DNA of 64,000 nucleotides from Sternotherus odoratus (lineage: Eukaryota > Chordata > Testudines > Kinosternidae). The DNA lies in the NCBI GenBank assembly GCA_032164245.1, contig JAVMKO010000006.1, forward strand, positions 104,239,310-104,303,309, written 5' to 3'. The notes below the pieces were generated by a model, which did no database searches, was not told the origin of the DNA, and saw only the letters and a list, made by a program, of their open reading frames with translations. Positions 57,801 through 64,000 of this stretch are shown one piece after another; position 1 is the first letter of the stretch, and every line of letters starts with the position of its first letter. Made by a program: the position numbers and the translations under genes.

Positions 57801-60800
57801 GTGTCCCCTTCCTCAGCCCCTCGAGCCAGCCAGTCCCCGGCCCGGGAGCCCCCGAATGAGAAAAGCATCAGGGGCATTGCTGGCGATAGATGAACGGATA
57901 CATGGGGGACGGGGAAAGAGAATATCTGGGGCCTATCTGAGCTCTGGATTCCCAGCAGCTCCCCCGTCCCATCTCGGCCCCGAAAACCCATTTCCAGAGC
58001 CCCAGGGCCAGTGCGGCCCTCCCCCTCCCCCAGCTCTGGTACCTTCGATGGCGAAGATCTTCTCCTGCAGCTGGCTCTGGATGCCCTGGAGGGCATCAAA
58101 ATTGTCCACACGGAAGACATGCTCGGTGGTGGGCTTAGAGGCGATCTCCTGGAGCTCCCGCTGGGCAGTATCACTGGAGAAGGCATCGCCGACCTTCACA
58201 GAGTAGAGGGGAGACCAGGGCATGGGGGTCAGTCACAGCCGAGAGCCCACCCGCCCCGAGCCCTGCTGGGCCCTAGAGAGGCACGGCTCAGCCAGCGCCA
58301 TGTGCTGCTCCGGTGAGTGAGGAGTGGGGGCGGCCACTGGAGCATTTTGGCACAAGTGTGACGTGAGGAGAGGTGCCCTCGTGCCTGGAGTTATGGACCC
58401 TTCCTCATTTCAGCACCGAGTTGTGTCGGTTGTATCAGCAGCGGGGCACAGGGGTCTCCTTGCCATGGGGATGGTCAGCATCTGGGGCCCTGCATGACCC
58501 TGTCTCCAGGGGGTAGTGAGGGGTGAGTGTGGGCAATGTTTCTGGGGTATGCTTCAGGGCAAGGGGTGGGACCACTGCGCTAGCGTGGGTGGGTTGCGTG
58601 CAGTTGGTTCAGCGATGGAGTCAGGCACTGGTCACTGAGCCCGATAGAAGCAGCATAAGAAAAGAAAGGTTGTATTGGGTCAGACCTAATGTCCATCCAG
58701 CCCAGTATCCTGTCTACCGACAGTGGCCAATGCCAGGTGCCCCAGAGGGAGTGAACCTAACAGGTATGATCGAGCGATCTCTCTCCTGCCATCCATCACC
58801 CCCCTCTGACAAACAGAGGCTAGGGACACCATTCCTTACCCATCCTGGCTAATAGCCATTAATGGACTTAACCTCTATGAATTTATCCCGTTCTCTTTTA
58901 AACCCTTTTATAGTCCTAGCCTTCACAACCTCCTCAGGCAGGGAGTTCCACAGGTTGACTGTGCGCTGTGTGAAGAAGAACTTCCTTTTATTGGTTTTAA
59001 ACCTGCTGCTCATTAATTTAATTTGGTGGCCCCTAGTTCTTATATCATGGGAACAAGTAAATAACTTTTCCTTATTCACTTTCTCCACCCCACTCATGAT
59101 TTGTCTCCTCTTTTCCAAGCTGAAAAGTCCTAGCCTCTTTAATCTCTCCTCATATGGGACCCGTTCCAAACCCCTAATCGTTTTAGGTGCCCTTCTCTGA
59201 ATCTTTTCTAATGCCACTATATTTGTTTTGAGATGAGATCACTTCTCTATGCAGTATTCAAGATGTGGGTGCACCATGGATTTATATAATGGGAATAAGA
59301 TATTCTGTGTCTTATTCTCTATCCCTTTGTAAATGATTCTTAACATCCGGGTTGCTTTTTTGACTGCTGCTGCACACTGCATGGATGTCTTTAGAGAACT
59401 ATCCACAATGAGTCCAAGATCTTTTTCTGATTAGTTGTAGCTAAATTAGCCCCCATCATATTGTATGTATAGTTGGGGTTATTTTTTCCAATGGGCATTA
59501 CATTACATTTATCCACATTAAATTTAATTTGCCATTTTGTTGTCCAATCACTCAGATCTTTTTGAAGTTCTTCACAGTCTGCTTTGGTCTTAACTATCTT
59601 GAGCAGTTTAGTATATTATCTGCAGACTTTGGCACCTCACTGTTCACCCCTTTCTGCCGATCATTTATGAATAAGTTGAATAGGATTGGTTCTAGGACTG
59701 ACCCTTGGGGAACACCGCTAGTTACCCCTCTCCATTCGGAAAATTTACCATTTATTCCTACCCTCTCTTCCCTGTCTTCTAACCAGTTCTCAGTCCATGA
59801 AAGGATTTTCCCTCTTACCCATGACAACTTAATTTACATAAGAGCCTTTGGTGAGGGACCTTCTCAAAGGCTTTCTGGTAATCTAAGTACACTATGTCCA
59901 CTGGATCCCCCTTGTCCACATGTTTGTTGACCCCTTCAAAGAACCCTAATAGATTAATAAGACATGATTTCCCTTTACAGAAACCATGTTGACTTTTGCC
60001 CAGCAATTTGTGTTCTTCTAAGTGCCTGACAATTTTATTCTTTACTATTGTTTCAAGTAATTTGCCCGATTCTGACACTAGACTTTCCAGTCTGTAATTG
60101 CCGGATCACCTCTAGAGCCCTTTTTAAATATTGGTGTTACATTATCTATCTTCCAATCATTGGGCACAGAAGCTGATTTAAAGGACAGGTTACAAACCAT
60201 GGTTAATAGTTCCACAATTCCACATTTGAGTTCCTTCAGAACTCTTGGGTGAATGCCGTCTGGTCCCAGTGACTTGTTACTGTTAAATTTATCAATTAAT
60301 TCCAAAACCTCCTCTATTGACACTTCAATCAGTGACAATTCCTCAGATTTGTTACTTACAAAAGATGGTTCAGGTTTGGGAATCTCCCTAATGTCCTTAG
60401 CCGTGAAGACTGAAGCAAAGAATTCATTTAATTTCTCCTCAATGACTTCATCACCTTTAAGTGCTCCTTTTGTATCTCTATCGTCCAGGGACCCCACTGG
60501 TTGTTTAGCAGGCTTCCTGTTTCTGATGTACTTAAAAACCTTTATGCTCCTTTTTATATACCTCACTAGGATTTGACTTCCATTTTTTAAAAGATGCCTT
60601 TTTATCTCTCACTGCTTCTTTTACATTAGCTCTTTTTTAGTTCTTTGTGTGTTTTTTAATTTGGGGTATACATTTAAGTTGGGCCTCTATTATGGTGTCT
60701 TTGAAAAGTGTCCATGAAGCCTGCAGGGATTTCACTTTAGTCACTTTACCTTTTAATTTCTGTTTAACTATTCCTCTCATTTTTGCATACTTCCCCTTTC

Positions 60801-63150
60801 TGAAAGTAAATGCCACAGTGTTGGGCTGTTGAGGTGTTGTTCTCACCACAGGAATATTAAATGTTATTATATTCTGGTCACTATTTCCAAGCGGTCCTGT
60901 TAGAGTTACCTCTTGGTCAAGATCCTGCGCTCCCCTCAGGACTCAGATGAGAGTTGCCTCTCCCCTTGTGGGTTCCTGTACCAGCTGCTCCAAGAAGCAG
61001 TCATTTAAAGCAGTGGTCCCCAACCTTTTATCACCGCGGACCGGTCACCATGGACCGGTCAATGCTTGCGGCCCGGGGGGGGGGGGTATACTACTGTGAG
61101 CCGCGACCCCTTTTTAGTTTTTCCCTCGGTGCGGCGGACCCTTGTATGTCCACCGAAAAGCCGCCGAATACAGCTGACATGCCGATGCGGAAGGGAAGGC
61201 GGCCGCGGCCCGGTACCAATTGATCCACGGACCGGTACCAGTCCGCGGCCCGGGGACCACTGATTTAAAGTATCAAGAAATTTTGTCTCTGCAATTAGTC
61301 CTGAGGTTCCCAGTCCATATGGGGATAACTGAAATCCCCAACTATTACGGAGTTCTTTATTTTGACAGGCTCTCTAATCTCCCTTAGCATTTCATCGTCA
61401 CTATCACTGTCCTGATTAGGTGGTCGATAATAGATCCCTATTGTTATATTCTTATTAGAGCATGGAATTACTATCCATAGAGGTTCTATGGAACATGTGG
61501 ACTGATTTAAGATTTTTACTTCATTTGATTCTACATTTTCTCTTTGGCTTAGCAGTTTGGCATGTGCCATTCTAGGCATCCAGTGTCTAAGATTAATAAT
61601 CTTTTGAATACTTCTTCCCCAGAGGGGCAGCAGGGGCCATGTACTAGGGGAGATAAACATCAAGTGACAGAGATCAGTTTGGGGAGGTTCAGAGACATTT
61701 TTTGAGCTTCAGGTGTGTGCAAAAAAGAACGGGTGATTGCTGTTTAACTGGGGGGGGGGAGGCCGTATGTCAGGAGCCCCCTGTTCATGTGATCCTAAAT
61801 TTGGACCATTAATCCTAATCTGTGTCCCCATGAGGCAGAACACATTTCAAAACAATCTGAGTCAGCACATGGACTGGAGGGCAGGCAGAAAACCCGACCT
61901 GTAACTAGAAAGCTCTGCTCAACCTGAACACAGAGGAGCTCCAGCTCTCCTATAATGTCACACGCTGACCCAGTTACAGCCCAGGGTCAGTTCTTGTCCC
62001 GTATCTGGTGGGAAGCTGGACCCGGGTTCAGATCCACACTCGTTCTCCGCACAGCCGCGGCTCACCCCGATGGCGTAGCGGATGATCCCAGCTCTCTCAG
62101 CCTCGGGGATGACGTCTGGATAAGAAAGCGGGTCTTCATATTTCACCCCATCTGTGATCACAATGAGAACCTTGGAGGCTTCATCCCGAGCTCCTTTCCT
62201 AGAGGTGAACAGCTCCCGCCTGGAAAAGGGCCGGGGCGGGGGGAAGGCATGGGAGGGTTATTGATATATAATAACACCTAGCGCTTGCCCACTGCTTTGG
62301 CCTTGCAGATCACAAAGTCCCTGACAAAGAAGGTCAGTGTCATGTCCCCATTTTACTGATGGAGAAACTGAGGCACTGGGAGGGGACATGACTTACTTAA
62401 AGTCACAACACATCAGAGGCTCAGAGCTGGCAATAGAACCCCGGAGTCCTGGCTCCCAGGATCCCCACCCCGCTCTAACCTACTAGTGCCCAATCCCCTC
62501 CCACTGCTGGGGAGAGAACCCAGGAGTCCTGAGTCCCTATCCCTTAGCTTGCATGTCCTTGCACCCCATTCCCTGCAGAGTCAGCACGGGGAGCAGGGCG
62601 ATACCTACACCACTTTCCGGATGCCGGTGGCCGTGTACGTCCATCCCCTGAGCTGCTGAACCGACCTGACAAGGCGATCAGAATCGCTGCTGCTCCTGTA
62701 CTTTAAGAAGTCAAAGTGCTCTTCAAATTCGTCCGAGTACTGCATGAGGGCGAACTGCAGGAGACAGAGGAGAAGAGAGAAAAACAACCCCGGGGTGGAG
62801 GGTAAGAAAAGAACATACCGGACTCAGTTAACAGCTGAGCATGTGGGGCAAGCGGTTGGGACATAGCTGGTTTTGCAGGAATTTTTTCCTGGTTTTGGAT
62901 GCAAAATCCATTGCTGCTCCCTGCAGCACAGCGCCCCCTAGCGCCGCACTGGGGCACTGGGGTCAGTACCGACTGCGAGGGGCAGGGTAAATCGCCGGGG
63001 TTCAGCCTCTGCCCGTTACCTGCACGTCGTTGCTGCGGAAACGCTTCATGATCTCAGAGAGAAACGTCTTCATCTTCGCAAAGTCGTTACGTGCGATGCT
63101 GCCCGAGCCGTCGATGAGGAGCGCTATGTCTGTGGCACGTCTGGGGCACG
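33428..63150 (-). CDS. ITGAM/X/D-like: Leukocyte integrin alpha chain, CD11b/c/d type, gene 2; exons 6-30, 5' end not in window
   Basis: Exons in coding order: 63020-63150, 62609-62754, 62066-62219, 58043-58193, 57596-57669, 55273-55402, 54972-55120, 46464-46604, 45930-46136, 44616-44746, 44157-44314, 43830-43984, 43568-43699, 39121-39194, 38838-38979, 38508-38621, 35777-35856, 35550-35633, 35311-35389, 34944-35051, 34642-34725, 34347-34460, 34090-34182, 33728-33838, 33428-33529. Each exon equals its gene 1 partner in length and phase except the last (102 nt, gene 1 123 nt). All 3044 nt are open, giving 1013 residues plus stop. The domains are I domain, propeller, stalk, membrane helix and tail. 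Role: beta-2-paired leukocyte adhesion receptor by family. Exons 1-5 are not within 850 bp upstream of exon 6, although gene 1 exon 5 lies only 150 bp away, so they are either far upstream or lost. Introns are swollen by mobile elements. Specific orthology is undecided; the Ser/Pro-rich tail is somewhat CD11c-like. Confidence 0.9.
34090..43984 (-). CDS. Gene 2 exons 17-28: thigh and calf stalk
   Basis: Exons 43830-43984, 43568-43699, 39121-39194, 38838-38979, 38508-38621, 35777-35856, 35550-35633, 35311-35389, 34944-35051, 34642-34725, 34347-34460 and 34090-34182. Exons 19, 20, 23 and 25-28 are nearly identical to gene 1 (exon 27 shows one substitution, Val for Met). Exons 18 and 22 differ at many sites. 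Confidence 0.88.
36768..38169 (+). mobile_element. Solo-LTR-like element with 5-bp target duplication, carrying a nested MITE
   Basis: The element begins TGTCACGTTACTGG and ends CCCCGTCACA, with TG...CA termini. It is flanked by CCTTC on both sides (36763-36767 and 38170-38174). TATAATAAACC near 37442 supplies a polyadenylation-like hexamer. A Tigger-like MITE (37630-37963) is nested inside, leaving about 1070 bp of original LTR. It lies in gene 2 intron 21. No internal retroviral genes are present. The superfamily is unassigned. Confidence 0.75.
37630..37963. mobile_element. Pogo/Tigger-like MITE nested in the solo LTR
   Basis: Ends are CAGTAAAACCTCCATTTAAC and, on the reverse strand, CAGTAAACCCTCGATTTAAC, with TA on each side. 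It is the same family as 3905-4147 in opposite orientation, with a longer GC-rich middle of CAGCCCGCCCG words. Confidence 0.82.
40338..40460. mobile_element. hAT-like MITE related to 790-902, reverse orientation
   Basis: It starts GAGGGAGACCAGATGTCCCG and ends CTCTGGTCACCCTA, with the internal TTTGGGGTCTTTTTC of the family. It is nested in the 3.3-kb hAT-like element. Confidence 0.78.
41220..41925 (+). mobile_element. CR1 LINE 3' end interrupted by a MITE
   Basis: Text such as GGTTAGATATTAGGAAAAAC, GGACTTGATGACCTCTC and the terminal TTCTATGATTCTATGA is the 3' end of a CR1 element. The terminal octamer-like repeat is diagnostic for CR1. A 419-bp MITE (41409-41827) splits it. Confidence 0.85.
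41409..41827. mobile_element. hAT-like MITE nested in CR1
   Basis: Termini CAGCGGTTCTCAAA and TTTGAGAAACCCTG are imperfect inverted repeats. Flanks are GTCTAGGT and GTCTAGTT, an 8-bp target duplication with one mismatch. The inside is GC-rich with three ~60-bp tandem copies of CCGCCGCGGGCGG and a CA microsatellite. Confidence 0.85.
42589..42790 (-). other. Exon-like segment (TATA box, ATG, signal-peptide-like frame, splice donor) inside the hAT-like element
   Basis: On the minus strand TATAAA (42783-42788) is followed by about 120 GC-rich bases. An ATG in good context (GCCATGG, 42660-42662) then opens a 24-codon frame, [20 protein letters not shown] then AMAQ, that runs into a GTAAGG donor (42590 downward). 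The frame is hydrophobic like a signal peptide and ends in phase 0. I do not recognise the source gene. There is no matching second exon nearby, so it is either a captured first exon or chance. Confidence 0.4.
44157..57669 (-). CDS. Gene 2 exons 10-16: rest of propeller
   Basis: Exons 57596-57669, 55273-55402, 54972-55120, 46464-46604, 45930-46136, 44616-44746 and 44157-44314. Calcium loops are [18 protein letters not shown] and DLTRDGLPD; the Arg in the third replaces Gly of gene 1. Exon 15 is the most diverged of the block ([15 protein letters not shown]). The intron between exons 12 and 13 is 8.4 kb because of a provirus and a Helitron-like element. Confidence 0.88.
44762..45185. repeat. 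58-bp minisatellite, seven copies, gene 2 intron 14
   Basis: The unit is marked by TATAATGGGCACTAGGGGGC; GGGCACTAG starts at 44802, 44860, 44918, 44976, 45031, 45089 and 45147, a period of 58 with one 55. Gene 1 has one unit at the same place (about 14335-14380). The expansion is therefore specific to gene 2. Confidence 0.93.
45186..45860 (+). repeat. Unclassified insertion in gene 2 intron 14
   Basis: The segment has no counterpart in gene 1. A CCAATCAG box (about 45280) and CCCTTATAAGAGGG (about 45298) resemble a retroelement promoter. The remainder is GC-rich without an open frame I can name. Boundaries are approximate. Confidence 0.45.
46965..47577 (+). repeat. 5' LTR of the provirus
   Basis: It begins TGTTAGGCCC and ends CCCCGACA. 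A TATATAA box lies at about 47400 and AATAAA at 47482-47487, giving a usual U3-R-U5 order. By reading, it shows no difference from the 3' LTR. Confidence 0.93.
47582..47600 (+). promoter_or_regulatory. Primer-binding site
   Basis: Four bases after the 5' LTR the sequence TGGCGACTCCGCCGGGACTC begins. TGGCGACTC and GGGACTC are complementary to the 3' region I recall for tRNA-Arg(TCT), with about three mismatches between. The tRNA assignment is an inference. Confidence 0.55.
47780..48018. repeat. 20-bp tandem repeat in the proviral leader
   Basis: About eleven copies of GGTTAGAGTCCCTGGAACAG follow the primer-binding site, with a few changes (GAGCAG, TTAAAG). A GGTAAGC splice-donor-like site lies at the start of the array (about 47802). 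Confidence 0.92.
48024..48086 (+). pseudogene. gag: gag remnant (N-terminal 20 codons)
   Basis: An ATG opens a frame beginning MGQ, the usual gamma-type matrix start with a glycine for myristoylation. It stops after 20 codons. The sequence then jumps to integrase, showing a large internal deletion. Confidence 0.65.
48090..49085 (+). pseudogene. pol: pol remnant: integrase only
   Basis: The zinc-binding HHCC region is in 48111-48329 and the catalytic core in 48342-48983. The D, D and E of the DDE triad are visible (in IDFTD, DSDQG and QVERI). A stop separates the zinc region from the core, and the C-terminal part is frameshifted after 48983. No reverse transcriptase or protease sequence was found upstream. 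Confidence 0.88.
49302..50760 (+). pseudogene. env: env remnant, broken by stops and frameshifts
   Basis: Surface-unit-like pieces are at 49302-49670 (hydrophobic leader and a CXXC motif) and 49851-50114. A transmembrane-subunit-like piece is at 50151-50531 with a leucine-rich helix and a CX6CC motif near 50470-50500. A hydrophobic anchor-like stretch follows near 50640-50710 in another frame. At least three disabling breaks separate the pieces, so it is not functional as read. Confidence 0.8.
50829..51441 (+). repeat. 3' LTR of the provirus
   Basis: It has the same length (613 bp) and, by reading, the same sequence as the 5' LTR. It is preceded by an ACAAAGGGGGGAT polypurine tract. CTGT follows it as the target duplication. 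Confidence 0.93.
52050..52550. mobile_element. hAT-like repeat with nested MITE
   Basis: The left part GGCCCTACCAAATTCACAGT and the right part ATTTCATGGTCCAAGATGTG resemble one interspersed repeat. Inside, 52224-52436 has termini CATTTCTCAAACGG and TTTGAGAAATG, a MITE of the TCTCAAA family also seen at 41409 and 56451. Target duplications are not clear. Confidence 0.55.
52555..54526 (+). mobile_element. Helitron-like element, about 1.97 kb, nonautonomous
   Basis: The 5' end TCTATATATATAAAAGTCAA follows an A, and the 3' end is CTAG followed by T, as in A/T-targeted Helitrons. A short hairpin (CCCG, loop, CGGG at 54499-54514) lies about 10 bp before the CTAG. No target duplication or inverted repeats are present, also as expected. 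Subterminal text (TGTATGTATG then GCACCGTTTGAGCCAGAGAC) is Helitron-like. No Rep/helicase frame is present. The interior is mostly a 45-bp minisatellite. It lies in gene 2 intron 12. Confidence 0.75.
52826..54240. repeat. 45-bp minisatellite, about 31 copies, inside the Helitron-like element
   Basis: The unit contains CTCCAACGGAACCCCGGAGA and CAGCTCACTGCCCCTCC. Three subtypes (CACTCAGCTC, CCCTCCGCTC, CCCTCAGTTC) alternate, and around 52950-53330 two of them strictly alternate as a 90-bp higher-order unit. A 45-bp period keeps all frames open for long runs, producing spurious Gly-rich frames on the minus strand. Confidence 0.94.
55853..56232. mobile_element. Inverted-repeat retroelement with 13-bp target duplication (possibly Penelope-like)
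   Basis: Two ~140-bp arms are near-perfect reverse complements: 55855-55990 and about 56055-56196, spacer about 62 bp. CTATTCTCAGTAA flanks it on both sides (55840-55852 and 56233-56245). The right side ends CAGACTAACACGGCTACCTC. A long variable-length duplication points to target-primed reverse transcription, and a head-to-head arrangement is known for Penelope-like elements. No coding region is present. Confidence 0.75.
56451..56671. mobile_element. hAT-like MITE, 221 bp, 8-bp target duplication
   Basis: Termini are CAGTGATTCTCAAACG and CAGTTTGAGAACCCCTG. GTCTATTT flanks both sides (56443-56450 and 56672-56679). It is noncoding. Confidence 0.88.
58043..63150 (-). CDS. Gene 2 exons 6-9: I domain
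   Basis: Exons 63020-63150, 62609-62754, 62066-62219 and 58043-58193. MIDAS residues are complete: DGSGS in exon 6, the Thr in YTATG of exon 7, and the Asp in VITDGVK of exon 8. Exon 7 ([13 protein letters not shown]) and exon 8 ([12 protein letters not shown]) differ from gene 1 much more than the stalk exons do. This points to ligand-binding divergence. Confidence 0.9.
58650..61550 (-). mobile_element. CR1-type LINE, 5'-truncated, with nested MITE
   Basis: On the minus strand endonuclease text ([19 protein letters not shown]) lies at 61295-61550. Reverse transcriptase text follows: [20 protein letters not shown] near 60260, [13 protein letters not shown] near 59830, [14 protein letters not shown] near 59690, and [20 protein letters not shown] near 58960. 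Stops and frameshifts make it inactive; the FADD-type catalytic box is interrupted near 59620. The 3' untranslated end lies at 58650-58760. It occupies gene 2 intron 8, in sense with the gene. Confidence 0.92.
61011..61262. mobile_element. hAT-like MITE nested in the CR1 element, 8-bp target duplication
   Basis: Termini CAGTGGTCCCCAACC and GGGGACCACTG are inverted repeats, and ATTTAAAG flanks both sides (61003-61010 and 61263-61270). The interior repeats GGACCGGT and GCGGCCCGG words. Removing it restores continuity of the CR1 text. Confidence 0.9.
62334..62480 (+). repeat. MIR-like SINE in gene 2 intron 7
   Basis: The text CATTTTACTGATGGAGAAAC and GAGGCACTGGG through AGAACCCCGGAGTCCTGG parallels 18590-18735 of gene 1 base for base with few changes. 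Shared position shows common descent through gene duplication. Confidence 0.75.
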
Positions 63151-64000
63151 CTGAGAGGGACGGGAAGGAAATACGTCCGACTCAGGACTCAACTCCACAA
63201 ACAATGGGCCCATCTAACCTGGCATCCTGCCTCCTCCCTGCAACCCTAACGCTAACCCAGACCAATGGGCCATTATGTTGGACTAAATTGATAACTGGTA
63301 TAGTTCTGATATGCCAAATGTAAGAAAGAATGATTCCACAGCAGACCTCAGAATTTGGCCTGACCATTAGAAAGGGGAGAGGGATAGTTCAGTGGCTTGA
63401 GCATTGGCCTGCTACACCCAGAAGTGTGAGTTCAATCCTTAAGGGGACCATTTAGGGATCTGGGGCAAAAAATCTGTCAGGGGACAGTACTTGGTCCTGC
63501 TAGTGAAGGCAGGGGACTGGACTCAATGACTTTTCAAGGTCTTTCCAGTTCTAGGAGATAGGTATATTTACATTTATTTAAAGAAATATGTTTCTGGTTT
63601 GATTGAAATTGCCTGTCATTTTACAAGATCAGTGTTACTTGTAGACGCACATCCAGAGACAAATAAATTGTTACAAACTTGTTTTCCTAAACTTCAGAAT
63701 AAGATTGGTGAACCTCCCCCCCCCACACACACACACTCTTGCATGCTTATCTTGTTTGCTTCCTTTTACATATAACAAGTGGGATGAATAGACGTACTGA
63801 AGTCTGCCATGCTAACGGATGGGTAGATAATTAAAATGCAGAGGTGACAGGATGTACGTTGGAGTATAATTGTATGTACGTATGACAGAATGAGGAATAA
63901 AAGACTACTGTGAAAGACTGTTTGTGTGAATGAAGAATGCATGCATCAGGAAAAGATGAGGTGGTGAAGGCAACCAGAACGCACGTCCATAATGAAGGAA
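63151..64000. other. Gene 2 intron 5 (or flank) without exon 5
   Basis: Similarity to gene 1 intron 5 stops about 30-40 bp past exon 6. No sequence like gene 1 exon 5 ([12 protein letters not shown]) occurs to the end of the window. The stretch contains a tRNA-derived SINE and unassigned AT-rich sequence. Confidence 0.6.
63372..63565 (+). mobile_element. tRNA-derived SINE, Cry I type (turtle)
   Basis: It reads GATAGTTCAGTGGCTTGAGC (A-box region), then GTGAGTTCAATCCTTAAGGG (B-box region), then CCATTTAGGGATCTGGGGC and a CTGGACTCAATGACTTTTC tail. This order matches the tRNA-Lys-related Cry I SINE of cryptodiran turtles as I know it. It is the strongest taxonomic marker in the window. Confidence 0.85.

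Noticed and set aside
58849..60566. Minus-strand frames of 77-162 codons as host genes
   Set aside because: They are pieces of CR1 reverse transcriptase broken by stops and frameshifts.

Overview
The window is vertebrate nuclear DNA, most likely from a cryptodiran turtle. Genes are split by GT-AG introns. The interspersed repeats are CR1-type LINEs, a tRNA-derived SINE with the shape of the turtle Cry I family, MIR-like SINEs, many hAT and pogo/Tigger-like MITEs, and a gamma-type endogenous retrovirus. The species cannot be fixed from the sequence alone.

Layout. Positions 1441-5057 (+) hold a complete three-exon COX6A2 gene (heart/muscle isoform of cytochrome c oxidase subunit 6A). Convergent to it, on the minus strand, lie two tandem leukocyte integrin alpha genes of the CD11b/c/d (ITGAM/ITGAX/ITGAD) type. 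Gene 1 (7306-21556) is complete: 30 coding exons, 1166 residues, all splice phases consistent, from signal peptide to cytoplasmic tail. Gene 2 (33428 to beyond the right part of the window) shows exons 6-30 (1013 residues plus stop, open throughout). Its exons 1-5 are not in the window. The arrangement matches the mammalian ITGAM-ITGAX-ITGAD-COX6A2 neighbourhood, where COX6A2 also faces the integrins.

Between and inside the genes is a dense pile of nested mobile DNA. 21557-33427 is intergenic: a 63-bp tandem repeat just upstream of gene 1, CR1 pieces and MITEs. Gene 2 introns carry a solo-LTR-like element (36768-38169), a 3.3-kb hAT-like element with 8-bp target duplication that holds an exon-like promoter/ATG/splice-donor segment (39963-43256), a 58-bp minisatellite (44762-45185), a 4.5-kb defective provirus with apparently identical LTRs (46965-51441), a Helitron-like element filled by a 45-bp minisatellite (52555-54526), an inverted-repeat retroelement (55853-56232) nested in a longer LTR-like insertion, and a CR1 LINE (about 58650-61550).

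How the genes relate. The two integrins would each pair with the beta-2 chain on leukocytes. Ectodomain exons and several introns are almost identical between them, while the I-domain exons and above all the cytoplasmic exon differ. This suggests duplication followed by patchy gene conversion. Gene 1 has NFFKR where nearly all integrin alpha tails have GFFKR. COX6A2 is functionally unrelated and linked only by conserved synteny. No CRISPR, operon or bacterial feature is present.
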